NCBI GenBank assembly: GCA_036847185.1
Contig: DAIUAM010000001.1
Coordinates: forward strand, 124,001-188,000
Length of the DNA stretch: 64,000 bases
Direction of reading: 5' to 3'
DNA from: UBA4738 sp002413305
GTDB taxonomy: Bacteria > Actinomycetota > UBA4738
The number at the start of each line of letters is the position of its first letter. Position 1 is the first letter of the stretch. The position numbers were made by a program, and so were the translations under genes. This document shows, piece after piece, positions 51,605 to 59,929 of the stretch. The notes under the pieces were generated by a model. That model made no database searches and was not told where the DNA came from. It was given only the letters and a program-made list of their open reading frames with translations.

Positions 51605-52438
51605 CTACAGTTCGGGTTCGATGTTCGGCTTGCGGAGCCACGCCACCCCCGTCACCCCGGGACCGGTGTGCACCGCCATGGCGGCGCTGAACTCCGTGAT
51701 CAAGGTGGGAGACATGCCGAGCTCCTCGCAGAGCGCCCGCGCCCGTTCGGGCCGGCCGGCGTGGAAGACGGCGCTGCTCGACGCATCGGGGCCGCCGCCT
51801 GCTCGCCACTCCCTGGCGATCCGGCTCAGGGCGGCGTGCTCGCTCCTGGGAAGGGCCACACGCTCCGCCGTGCCCCGGCGCATCCGGAAGACCGGCCGGA
51901 CCCCGAGGCCGCTGGCCAGCTCGAGCGCCACGGCCGGCACATGGCCGCTCTGGCGAAGGTGGTCCAGCGACTCCAGGCAGGCCACGAGCTCGGCCCGCCA
52001 CGACGCCTCCTCCGCCGCGGCCACCACGTCGTCCACCGCGGTCCCGGCCGCCTCGGCCGCGGCCAGCACGACAAGGCCGTGGGCGGCAGCGGCGGCCCGG
52101 GAATCCACGACCGTGACGCCCCGCCCGGCAAGCTCCGCGGCGAGGAGGGCATGGTGATGCATGCGGGTGAACTCCGAGGCCGGGGTCACGATCACGGCGG
52201 GACGGTCACCGGCCTCCTCAACGGCCTCCAGGTAGTCGAGGGGCGACGGCGCGGCCGACTTCACCGGGAGGCCGCGCTCCAGGGCTTCGTACAGCGCGGC
52301 CGGTTCGAGGTCGACCCCGTCCCGGTATTCGTCGCCCCCGATGTGCAACAGGATCGGGACGATGCGGATGGCGTGCGTGCGCGCGAGGTCGGGCGGGATG
52401 CAGGAGCTCGAATCCGTGATGAGAACGGGCTTCGCCAC
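51605..52438 (-). CDS. DegV family fatty-acid-binding protein, second copy
   Basis: A 277-residue DegV paralogue. ITDSSSCIPP near the N terminus, KSAAPSPLDY, and the C-terminal VHTGPGVTGVAW match the family and align with the copy at 45333-46184. GTG 52438 is chosen because AGGAGGAGAC lies upstream; 30 more codons are open but polar. It precedes the dodecin gene on the same strand. It presumably binds a fatty acid; a matching FakA kinase is not in the window. Confidence 0.85.
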   Translation of the reverse strand: MAKPVLITDSSSCIPPDLARTHAIRIVPILLHIGGDEYRDGVDLEPAALYEALERGLPVKSAAPSPLDYLEAVEEAGDRPAVIVTPASEFTRMHHHALLAAELAGRGVTVVDSRAAAAAHGLVVLAAAEAAGTAVDDVVAAAEEASWRAELVACLESLDHLRQSGHVPAVALELASGLGVRPVFRMRRGTAERVALPRSEHAALSRIAREWRAGGGPDASSSAVFHAGRPERARALCEELGMSPTLITEFSAAMAVHTGPGVTGVAWLRKPNIEPEL

Positions 52439-52509
52439 GTCTCCTCCTCTACCCGCCCGGCGCGTCAACCACGCGTTCGTCGCTGGCGCATCCGGGACGA
52501 AGGCGTAAG

Positions 52510-52521
52510 TATATTGGCACC
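52510..52521 (+). promoter_or_regulatory. Candidate leaderless -10 element before the regulator gene
   Basis: TATATT (52510-52515) is 6 nt before the ATG at 52522. There is no ribosome binding site and no clear -35. It lies between the divergent DegV and regulator genes. Confidence 0.45.
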
Positions 52522-53373
52522 ATGTCACGCAGCGGATCGGGCCCGCCGAGGCCTCGGGCGCTGACGATCGCCGACCTGGTCGCCGAGACGGACGTTCCCC
52601 CCGCGACGGTCCACTACTACCTCCGACACGGACTGCTTCCCCAGCCGAAGCGCGTCGCCGCCAACCGGTTCACGTACGACCGCCGTCATGTCCAGGCGCT
52701 AAAGCTGATCCGGACCCTCCGCGAGCGGCGGGGCCTTTCGCTGGACATGATCCGGCGCATCATGCCCGAGCTCCTTCGCCTGGAGGCCGAAGACGCGTTC
52801 AGCCCGGTGATGTGGGACAAGGCCCTCGGCCCGCGCATGTCGAGGCGCCGGACCCCTTCGGCCCGCCTCCTGGATGCGGCCAAGGACGCCTTCGCCAAGC
52901 GGGGCTACGCCGACGTCAACGTGGACGACATCTGCCACGCGGCCCGGATCGCGAAGGGATCCTTCTACCGGCACTACCGGTCGAAGGAGGAGCTCTTCTT
53001 CGCAGCCGCCGCCGCGCTCGCCACCGACGTCACGGCCCGGTTCGCCGATGTGGTCGGCCCGCAGCCGGTCGGGGTCGAACAGGCCGGCGCCGTCCTCGGG
53101 AGGCTGATCGAACCGGCCTTGCCGGTCTTCCTCGACCTGTTCGCCCGGGCCCTGCAGCGCCGGCCCGGGTATCCAGCGTCGGCGGAGTCGATCTTCGGAC
53201 AGGCGGTTCTGGAGATCGGGCGGCTGATCGCGGGGGACGGATCCGCCGCCGAGCTCGGCTCCCGAGCCGTCGGTGGGGCCATCGCGGATGTGTTCCGATC
53301 AGCACTCGGATCGGCGGACCTGACATCCCGTCCGGTCGTGCTGGTGCCCCTGCCTCGCGGCGCCACTCCGTAA
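52522..53373 (+). CDS. MerR-TetR hybrid transcriptional regulator
   Basis: A 283-residue protein with two DNA-binding domains. Residues about 14-80 form a MerR-type winged helix (LTIADLVAETDVPPATVHYYLRHGLL, split here only by its own loop). Residues about 112-160 form a TetR helix-turn-helix (AKDAFAKRGYADVNVDDI, then KGSFYRHYRSKEEL), followed by a helical ligand domain. The C terminus ends LVPLPRGATP. It may bind one site through the TetR head, with the MerR head modifying contact. Immediately downstream are a promoter, an 18-bp palindrome and the hopanoid operon, so it is the prime candidate for controlling that operon. The ligand could be a fatty acyl or isoprenoid, but this is inference. 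Confidence 0.8.
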   Translation: MSRSGSGPPRPRALTIADLVAETDVPPATVHYYLRHGLLPQPKRVAANRFTYDRRHVQALKLIRTLRERRGLSLDMIRRIMPELLRLEAEDAFSPVMWDKALGPRMSRRRTPSARLLDAAKDAFAKRGYADVNVDDICHAARIAKGSFYRHYRSKEELFFAAAAALATDVTARFADVVGPQPVGVEQAGAVLGRLIEPALPVFLDLFARALQRRPGYPASAESIFGQAVLEIGRLIAGDGSAAELGSRAVGGAIADVFRSALGSADLTSRPVVLVPLPRGATP

Positions 53374-53394
53374 TCCACCCGACAGACCCCGCCT

Positions 53395-53423
53395 TTGACT
53401 TCTCCGCCCGCCGTGGGCACAAT
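53395..53423 (+). promoter_or_regulatory. Promoter of the yjbQ-hopanoid operon
   Basis: TTGACT (53395-53400; 5/6) and CACAAT (53418-53423; 4/6) are separated by 17 nt. Transcription would start near 53430, giving a leader of about 97 nt before yjbQ. This is the best -35/-10 pair found upstream of the operon. Confidence 0.55.
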
Positions 53424-53443
53424 CGAACGTCATGCACAAATGA

Positions 53444-53461
53444 GATGACTGGGTGGTCATC
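53444..53461. promoter_or_regulatory. 18-bp palindromic operator candidate
   Basis: GATGAC-TGGGTG-GTCATC: 6-bp inverted arms with a 6-bp spacer. It lies about 14-31 nt after the predicted transcription start and 65 nt before yjbQ. TetR proteins commonly bind sites of this size. Its position next to the hybrid regulator suggests repression of the hopanoid operon. Confidence 0.5.
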
Positions 53462-53526
53462 CGATATAGCTGTTCGGCACTTGGGGGCGCCTCGCCTCGG
53501 GAGACCACCGTCGGAGGGTTCGACGC

Positions 53527-53979
53527 ATGAAGACGCTCTTCGAGAACCACAGCTTCAACACCACGCGCTGCGCCGAGTTCGTGGACGTGACGGCCGACCT
53601 GCTCGACGTGGTCGATCGCAGCGGGGTGAGCAACGGGATGGCGCTCGTGTACTCCCCCCACACCACGTGCGCCATCGTCATCAACGAGCGCGAGTCGGGC
53701 TTCATCAGCGACTTCGAAGAGCTCATCCAGTCGCTGGTGCCGAGCGACCGCCCGTACCGCCACGACGACATGGCCCTTCGCACCGAGAACCTCGAGGACG
53801 ACGACCACGAGGTGCCGAACGGCCACGCCCACCTCAAGCAGGGGCTGGTCGCTTCCGCCTCCCAGGCCATCCCCATCGTGGACGGCAGGCTGATGCTGGG
53901 ACGCTGGCAGCGGGTCTTCTTCCTGGAGCTCGACCGGGCGCGCGAGCGCCGTGTGTTCATGCAGGTCCTGGGTGAATGA
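53527..53979 (+). CDS. YjbQ family protein (secondary thiamine-phosphate synthase-like)
   Basis: A 150-residue YjbQ/UPF0047 protein. The signature HTTCAIVINERE is present, with conserved histidines in YRHDDMALR and NGHAHLKQ and the C-terminal GRWQRVFFLELD. Members show weak thiamine-phosphate synthase activity in vitro; the true role is uncertain. ATG 53527 has GGAGGG upstream. Its stop overlaps the hpnC start (ATGA), so it is the first gene of the hopanoid operon. Its job there is unknown. Confidence 0.87.
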   Translation: MKTLFENHSFNTTRCAEFVDVTADLLDVVDRSGVSNGMALVYSPHTTCAIVINERESGFISDFEELIQSLVPSDRPYRHDDMALRTENLEDDDHEVPNGHAHLKQGLVASASQAIPIVDGRLMLGRWQRVFFLELDRARERRVFMQVLGE

Positions 53980-54824
53980 GCCGCCCCCCTGCGCAGGCGC
54001 CCGGGGCCGCCCAGGTCCTGGATCGGGCGCGAGGGGAGAACTTCCCCGTTGCATCCCGCCTGTTCCCTCGTCGCGTGCGCCCGCACCTCATGAACGTGTA
54101 CGGATTCGCCCGGCTCGTCGACGACCTCGGGGACGAAGCCGCCGGCGACCGGCTGGCGATGCTGGACTGGGTCGGCTCCGAGCTCGACATGGTGTTCGAC
54201 GGCTCCGCCACTATGCCGTCCCATCCGCTGCTGCACGCTCTCCGCCACACCGTGCGGGTGTTCGACCTTCCTCGGGAACCGTTCGACCGGCTGGTCGAAG
54301 CGAACCGCCAGGACCAGTTCGCCTCGCGGTACGCGACCTTCGGCGCCCTTCTCGACTACTGCCGCCTGTCGGCCAACCCCGTCGGGGAGCTGGTGCTCCG
54401 GATCTGCGGGGCGTGTACGCCCGAACGGCTGGCGCTGTCCGACGCCACCTGCACGGGCCTGCAGCTCGTGGAGTTCTGGCAGGACCTCGGCGAGGACACC
54501 GCGGCCGGACGCGTGTACCTGCCGATCGAGGACCTTGACCGGTTCGAGTACCCGGTGGAGGCGCTTCTGGAAGGCGTCGACGACGACCGATTCCGGGAGC
54601 TGATGCGGTTCGAAGCTGCCCGGACCCGTGAGCTGCTCGAGCGGGGACGAGGGCTGTCCCGGACCCTCCCCGGCCGGGTGGGGCTGGCGGTCCGGATGTT
54701 CACCGCCGGCGGGCTCGCCGCCCTGGCGGGTCTCGAACGCCGTGGGTTCGACACCTTCGGGGCATCGGCCCATCCTTCGAAGACGCGGCGGGCCTGGACG
54801 GTGGCCCGGGAGATGCTCCGGTGA
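53976..54824 (+). CDS. hpnC: Hydroxysqualene synthase
   Basis: A 282-residue trans-prenyltransferase of the squalene/phytoene synthase family. The first aspartate-rich motif is in FARLVDDLGDEA and the second in LVEFWQDLGEDTAAGR, both for binding diphosphate-magnesium; YLPIEDL follows, as in the family. In hopanoid bacteria HpnC converts presqualene diphosphate to hydroxysqualene. ATG 53976 overlaps the yjbQ stop and its own stop overlaps hpnD. Order and content match Streptomyces-type hopanoid clusters. Confidence 0.92.
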   Translation: MSRPPAQAPGAAQVLDRARGENFPVASRLFPRRVRPHLMNVYGFARLVDDLGDEAAGDRLAMLDWVGSELDMVFDGSATMPSHPLLHALRHTVRVFDLPREPFDRLVEANRQDQFASRYATFGALLDYCRLSANPVGELVLRICGACTPERLALSDATCTGLQLVEFWQDLGEDTAAGRVYLPIEDLDRFEYPVEALLEGVDDDRFRELMRFEAARTRELLERGRGLSRTLPGRVGLAVRMFTAGGLAALAGLERRGFDTFGASAHPSKTRRAWTVAREMLR

Positions 54825-55690
54825 GCCGGGTGCTTCCGACCCCGCCCGTGGCCGTCCACCCCTACGGCTACTGCGAGCGCGTGACCCGCCGGCGGGCCCG
54901 GAACTTCTGGTACGGCATCCGTCTGCTGCCGCCGCCGAAGCGCAGGGCCCTGGCCGCCGTGTACGCGATGTCCCGGCGCATCGACGACGTCGGCGACGGT
55001 ACGCTAACCGTCCCGGAGAAGCGGGCCGCGCTCGACCGCATCGAGGCCTCACTGCACGAGATCGACCCGGCCTCCTCGGACCCGGTCCTGGCCGCTCTGG
55101 GCATGGCCGGCGAACGGTACCCGCTTCCCGTGGGCGCGTTCTTCGATCTCATCGCCGGCGTCCGCATGGACGTGGACGGCACGCGGTACGAGACCTTCGA
55201 TCAACTGGTCGGGTACTGCCGCCGGGTGGCCGGTTCGGTGGGCCGGCTGTCGCTGGCCGTGTTCGGTTCGGACCGGATGCCGGAGACCGAACCGATCGCG
55301 GACGATCTCGGGGTGGCCATGCAGCTCACCAACATCCTCCGCGACGTCCACGAGGACCTCGGGACCGGTCGCGTGTACCTCCCCGCCGAGGACCTCCGCC
55401 GCTTCCGCGTCACACCGGCGTCGCTCGGATCCGCCCCCCGCCCGCCGACCATGGCGCTGATCCGGTTCGAGGTGGCCCGGGCGAAAGAGTGGTTCGAACG
55501 CGGCCTGCGGCTGCTGCCCGCGCTGGACCGGCGGAGCGCGGCGTGCGCCGGGGCGATGGCCGGCATCTACGAACGGCTGCTGGTGCGGATCGAGTCCCGC
55601 CCGGACCAGGCGCTGACTCGGCGGGTGTCGGTGCCCGGCTGGGAGAAGGCCTGGGTGGCCACGCGCGCCCTCGCGGGGATGCCGGGATGA
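54821..55690 (+). CDS. hpnD: Presqualene diphosphate synthase
   Basis: A 289-residue paralogue of hpnC. AMSRRIDDVGDG and TNILRDVHEDLGTGR carry the two aspartate-rich motifs, followed by YLPAEDL. HpnD condenses two farnesyl diphosphates to presqualene diphosphate, the step before HpnC. GTG 54821 overlaps the hpnC stop (GTGA), and the stop overlaps the hpnE ATG. Both catalytic motifs are intact. Confidence 0.93.
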   Translation: MSRVLPTPPVAVHPYGYCERVTRRRARNFWYGIRLLPPPKRRALAAVYAMSRRIDDVGDGTLTVPEKRAALDRIEASLHEIDPASSDPVLAALGMAGERYPLPVGAFFDLIAGVRMDVDGTRYETFDQLVGYCRRVAGSVGRLSLAVFGSDRMPETEPIADDLGVAMQLTNILRDVHEDLGTGRVYLPAEDLRRFRVTPASLGSAPRPPTMALIRFEVARAKEWFERGLRLLPALDRRSAACAGAMAGIYERLLVRIESRPDQALTRRVSVPGWEKAWVATRALAGMPG

Positions 55691-57048
55691 CCGGCCGGTC
55701 ACGCGTGGCGGTCGTCGGCGGCGGACTGGCCGGCATCGCCGCCGCCATCGCCTGCGCCGACGGAGGGGCCGACGTCACGCTCTTCGAGGCGAAGCGATGG
55801 CTGGGCGGCGCCACCGCCTCGTTCGAGCGTGAAGGGATGACGCTCGACACGGGACAGCACGTGTTCCTGCGGTGCTGCACAGCGTACCGTGGGCTCCTTG
55901 ACCGTCTGGGCGTGACCGCGAAGACCGACCTCCAGCCACGTCTGTCGATCCCGGTACTCGCCCCGGGCGGGCGATCCGCGCTGCTCCGGCGCGGCCGGCT
56001 CCCGGCGCCCCTCCATCTGGGGGCGGCACTGGCCCGGTACCCGTACCTGGGAACCGCCGACCGGCTTCGGGCGGCTCGGGCGAGCTTCGCGCTGCGGCGG
56101 CTCGACCCCGGCGACCCGCGTACCGACACGCGAACATTCGGCGCGTGGCTGCGGGCACACGGCCAGTCGGAGGCCTCGGTCCGCTATCTGTGGGACCTGT
56201 TCGGGCTGCCGGCCCTGAACCTGCCCGCCGGCGAGGCGAGCCTGGCCCTGGCGGCGAAGGTCTTCCGCACCGGCCTGCTGGAGCGCAGAGACGCAGCGGA
56301 CATCGGCATCCCGCTCGTCTCGCTTCGCGAGCTGCACGGCGAGCCCGCGCTCGCCGTGCTCGGCCGCCTCGGCGTCGACGTCCAGCTCGGAGGCCGGATC
56401 CGACAAGTCGTCGCCGAGTCCGGCGGCGTCTCCGGCGTGCTCACCGACCAGGGCGGCGTGGACGTGGACGCGGTGATCGCGGCGGTGCCGAACGAACGGG
56501 CCGGGGACGTGCTGCCCGAGGGCGCGCTGGCGGACCCCACGGCGCCAGGGCGGCTCGGTTCGTCGCCCATCGTCAACGTCCACGTGGTCTACGGCCGTGC
56601 CGTGACCGACCTCCCCTTCGCCGCCGTCGTCGACTCCCCCGTCCAGTGGGTATTCGACCGGACGCGGCCGGCCGGGCTCGACGCCGGCCAGTACCTCGCC
56701 ATCTCCCTGTCCGGCGCAGACGGGTTCGTCGACCGGACGGTCGAGGATCTGCGCGCCGAGTTCGCCCCGGCGTTGGAAGCGGTGTTCCCCGCCGCGCGGG
56801 GGGTGCCGATCGAACGCTTCGTCGTGACGCGGGAGCGGGCGGCCACGTTCCGCCAGGCCCCCGGTACGGCCGGCCTGCGGCCGGGCCCCCGGACGCGTAT
56901 CCCGCGGCTGTTCGTGGCCGGGGCGTGGACCGACACGGGATGGCCGGCGACCATGGAAGGCGCGGTTCGAAGTGGACTGGCTGCCGCCCGGCACGCGCTG
57001 GTCGCCCTGGGGCAAACGGGGCCCCTCCCAGCCGAGGTTGCGGCGTGA
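55687..57048 (+). CDS. hpnE: Hydroxysqualene dehydroxylase
   Basis: A 453-residue FAD-dependent oxidoreductase of the amine-oxidase type. The dinucleotide motif VAVVGGGLAGIAAA and the following FEAKRWLGG are at the N terminus; LFVAGAWTDTGWPATMEGA is the C-terminal FAD contact. HpnE reduces hydroxysqualene to squalene. ATG 55687 overlaps the hpnD stop, and the stop overlaps the prenyl synthase GTG. Length is usual for the family. Confidence 0.92.
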   Translation: MTGRSRVAVVGGGLAGIAAAIACADGGADVTLFEAKRWLGGATASFEREGMTLDTGQHVFLRCCTAYRGLLDRLGVTAKTDLQPRLSIPVLAPGGRSALLRRGRLPAPLHLGAALARYPYLGTADRLRAARASFALRRLDPGDPRTDTRTFGAWLRAHGQSEASVRYLWDLFGLPALNLPAGEASLALAAKVFRTGLLERRDAADIGIPLVSLRELHGEPALAVLGRLGVDVQLGGRIRQVVAESGGVSGVLTDQGGVDVDAVIAAVPNERAGDVLPEGALADPTAPGRLGSSPIVNVHVVYGRAVTDLPFAAVVDSPVQWVFDRTRPAGLDAGQYLAISLSGADGFVDRTVEDLRAEFAPALEAVFPAARGVPIERFVVTRERAATFRQAPGTAGLRPGPRTRIPRLFVAGAWTDTGWPATMEGAVRSGLAAARHALVALGQTGPLPAEVAA

Positions 57049-58031
57049 TCGGCACGCGGTCGCTCGCGCCGGGCCGGTCCGTTCCCGAGGCGCTCCTGCG
57101 GACACGGCCCGCGATCGACGAGGGGCTGCGCCGGGCGGTGGGGCGGCTCAGCCCGGAGATCCGCCCCATCGCCGAGTACCACCTCGGCTGGCGGGACGCA
57201 GCCGGCAGCCGGGTGGACGGGGACGGCGGGAAGGCGGTTCGGCCCGCCATCGCACTGGTCGCCGCGGAAGCCGTGGGCGGGCTGGCCGCCGACGCGGTGG
57301 CGGGCGCCGTGGCGCTCGAGCTGGTCCACGATTTCTCGCTGATCCACGACGATGTGATGGACGGCGACCGCGAGCGCCGCCACCGGCCGACCGTATGGGC
57401 GCTGTTCGGGACCGGCGCCGCGATCGTCGCCGGCGACGCGATGCTGTCCCTGGCCCACGAGCTGCTGCTCGCCGATCCGCACCCCCGAGCCCGGCGGGCG
57501 GCCGGGGAGCTCGCCCGGGCCACCAGCGACATGATCCGCGGGCAGGCCGAAGACCTCTCCTTCGAATCGCGGGACGACGTCGCAGAGGACGAGTGCCTGG
57601 CCATGTGCAGCCACAAGACGGGTGCGCTGCTGGCGGGGGCCGGGACCATCGGGGCGGTGCTGGGCGGCGGGGACGACACGGCCGTGGAGGCGCTTCGAAC
57701 CTACGGCCGCAGCCTGGGGATCTCCTTCCAGGCCGTGGACGACGTGCTGGGGATCTGGGGCGATCCGGCCGTGACGGGCAAGCCGGCGGCGAGCGACCTC
57801 ACCCAGCACAAGAAGACGTTGCCGGTGGTGCACGCGCTGACCACGGCCGGGCGCGAGGCAGCCGGGACAGTGGTCGGGCTCGACCGGTTCGGTGCCCGCG
57901 AGTGGACGCTCGCCGTCGCCGAGCGCCACCTTCGAACCGCCCTCGAGGCGTTGGATGGCGCTGGCCTCCGCGCCGACCGTGCCGACGACCTGCGCGACAT
58001 CGCCCTGTTCGTCACCCGGAGGGACTTCTGA
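57045..58031 (+). CDS. Polyprenyl diphosphate synthase (farnesyl diphosphate synthase-like)
   Basis: A 328-residue trans-prenyl synthase. The first aspartate-rich motif is LIHDDVMDGDRERRHRPT; the second is QAVDDVLGIWGDPAVTGKP, where the fourth position is Gly rather than Asp, a form common in hopanoid-cluster enzymes. QAEDLSFE and HKTGALL are also present. It most likely makes farnesyl diphosphate for HpnD. GTG 57045 overlaps the hpnE stop, and the stop shares one base with the next ATG. Product length cannot be proven from sequence. Confidence 0.9.
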   Translation: MIGTRSLAPGRSVPEALLRTRPAIDEGLRRAVGRLSPEIRPIAEYHLGWRDAAGSRVDGDGGKAVRPAIALVAAEAVGGLAADAVAGAVALELVHDFSLIHDDVMDGDRERRHRPTVWALFGTGAAIVAGDAMLSLAHELLLADPHPRARRAAGELARATSDMIRGQAEDLSFESRDDVAEDECLAMCSHKTGALLAGAGTIGAVLGGGDDTAVEALRTYGRSLGISFQAVDDVLGIWGDPAVTGKPAASDLTQHKKTLPVVHALTTAGREAAGTVVGLDRFGAREWTLAVAERHLRTALEALDGAGLRADRADDLRDIALFVTRRDF

Positions 58032-59929
58032 TGGCCGTCCGGACGCGTCCCCGGGTGCAGGGTGTGGCCGCGGCGACACTGGTGCGAGGTCGCGATCACC
58101 TCCTGTCGATGCAGAGCCCCCAGGGTTGGTGGAAGGGCGAGCTCCAGACGAACGTCACCATGGACGCCGAGGACCTCCTTCTGCGCACGTTCCTCGGTGT
58201 GCTGACCCCGGAGATCGCCGGCCGGACCGCCCGGTGGATCCGGTCCCAGCAACGCGAGGACGGCACGTGGGCGAACTTCCACGGCGGCCCGGGGGACCGG
58301 TCCACCACGGCGGAAGCCTACGTGGCGCTGAAGCTGGCCGGCGATCCGCCCGCGGCCGGCCACATGCGGAGGGCCTGCGAGTGGATCCTCGACCACGGCG
58401 GCATCGAACGGACCCGAGTGTTCACGCGGTTGTGGATGGCGTTGTTCGGCCTGTGGTCCTGGAACGACCTCCCGGCCCTGCCCCCGGAGCTGATCTTCTT
58501 CCCTCGGTGGTTCCCGTTCAACGTGTACGACTGGGCATGCTGGGCGCGGCAGACGATCGTGCCGCTGACGATCGTGGGTTCGTTCCGGCCGGCGCGGCCG
58601 ATCGGGTTCGGGATCGACGAGATCCGGAGCGGCCTCCCGAAGCCGCCCCGCCATCCGTTCTCGACGTGGGCCGGGCGGTTCGAACGGATCGACGCCGCCC
58701 TGCACCGCTACGAGCAGCACCCGAACCTGCGGCTGCGCGAGGAGGCGCGGAGGCGGGGCGTCGAATGGATCGTCCGACGGCAGGAGGCCGACGGGTCGTG
58801 GGGCGGCATCCAGCCGCCCTGGGTGTACTCGATGATGGCGCTGTCGCTGATGGGCTATCGGAACGACCACCCGGTGATGCGCGCGTCGTTCGACGGCCTG
58901 CAGCGGTTCACGATCGAGGAGGACGGCGGACGGCGGCTCGAAGCCTGCCAGTCGCCGGTGTGGGACACGGCGCTGGCGATGATCGGGCTGTCGGATGCGG
59001 GAGCGCCCGGGGACGCCGAACCGATGCAGCGCGCGGCGCGGTGGCTGGTCGGGGAGGAGATCCGGGTGACGGGCGACTGGGCGGTCCGGCGGCCACACGT
59101 GCCGGCCGGGGGGTGGGCGTTCGAGTTCGCCAACGACAACTATCCCGACATCGACGACACCGCTGAGGTGATCATGGCGCTCCGGCGGGCGCGCCTCCCG
59201 GATCCGGCGCCTCTCGAAGTTGCGGTCGGACGCGGGGTCGAATGGCTCCTCGGCATGCAGTCCCGCGACGGCGGGTGGGGGGCGTTCGACGCCGACAACA
59301 CCCGTGAGCTCGCGTACCAGTTGCCGTTCTGCGACTTCGGCGCGGTGATCGACCCTCCGGCGGCGGACGTCACCGCGCATTCGGTCGAGATGCTCGCGCT
59401 GGAGGGCCGGTCCGGCGACCCGCGGGTGCGGCGCGGCCTGGCCTGGCTGGAGCGGTGTCAGGAGGCCGACGGGTCGTGGTTCGGCCGGTGGGGCGCCAAC
59501 TTCGTGTACGGGACCGGCGCGGTCGTGCCGGCGGCCATCGCCGCCGGCATCCCGGCCGCCCACCCAAGGATCCGGCGGGCCGTGGGATGGCTCGGACAGG
59601 TCCAGAACCCCGACGGGGGGTGGGGTGAGGACCTGCGGTCGTACGGCGATCCATCGGCCTGGAGCGGGCGCGGCGAGAGCACCGCCTCGCAGACGGCTTG
59701 GGCCCTGCTGGCCCTGCTGGCCGCCGGCGGCAGCGGGACCGAAGCGGTCGAGCGCGGGGTGGCGTGGCTCGCCCAGACGCAACGGGCCGATGGGTCCTGG
59801 GATGAGCCGTGGTTCACCGGGACCGGCTTCCCGGGCCACTTCTACATCAACTACCACCTGTACCGGCAGGTCTTCCCGCTCCAGGCGCTTGGGCGATACG
59901 TGCGGGGCATCGGGAGCGGGCTGCAATGA
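58031..59929 (+). CDS. shc: Squalene-hopene cyclase
   Basis: A 632-residue class II terpene cyclase. The catalytic acid motif is DIDD (Asp373-Asp376) in NYPDIDDTAEV, a variant of D-x-D-D. Several QW repeats are visible (QEADGSWGG, QSRDGGWGAFD, QEADGSWFGRWG, QNPDGGWGED, QRADGSWDEPW), which stiffen the barrels. GFPGHFYINYHLYRQVFPL is the typical C terminus. It cyclises squalene to hopene at the membrane. It is coupled to the prenyl synthase and to the HpnG-IspH gene. Length is normal. Confidence 0.95.
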   Translation: MAVRTRPRVQGVAAATLVRGRDHLLSMQSPQGWWKGELQTNVTMDAEDLLLRTFLGVLTPEIAGRTARWIRSQQREDGTWANFHGGPGDRSTTAEAYVALKLAGDPPAAGHMRRACEWILDHGGIERTRVFTRLWMALFGLWSWNDLPALPPELIFFPRWFPFNVYDWACWARQTIVPLTIVGSFRPARPIGFGIDEIRSGLPKPPRHPFSTWAGRFERIDAALHRYEQHPNLRLREEARRRGVEWIVRRQEADGSWGGIQPPWVYSMMALSLMGYRNDHPVMRASFDGLQRFTIEEDGGRRLEACQSPVWDTALAMIGLSDAGAPGDAEPMQRAARWLVGEEIRVTGDWAVRRPHVPAGGWAFEFANDNYPDIDDTAEVIMALRRARLPDPAPLEVAVGRGVEWLLGMQSRDGGWGAFDADNTRELAYQLPFCDFGAVIDPPAADVTAHSVEMLALEGRSGDPRVRRGLAWLERCQEADGSWFGRWGANFVYGTGAVVPAAIAAGIPAAHPRIRRAVGWLGQVQNPDGGWGEDLRSYGDPSAWSGRGESTASQTAWALLALLAAGGSGTEAVERGVAWLAQTQRADGSWDEPWFTGTGFPGHFYINYHLYRQVFPLQALGRYVRGIGSGLQ

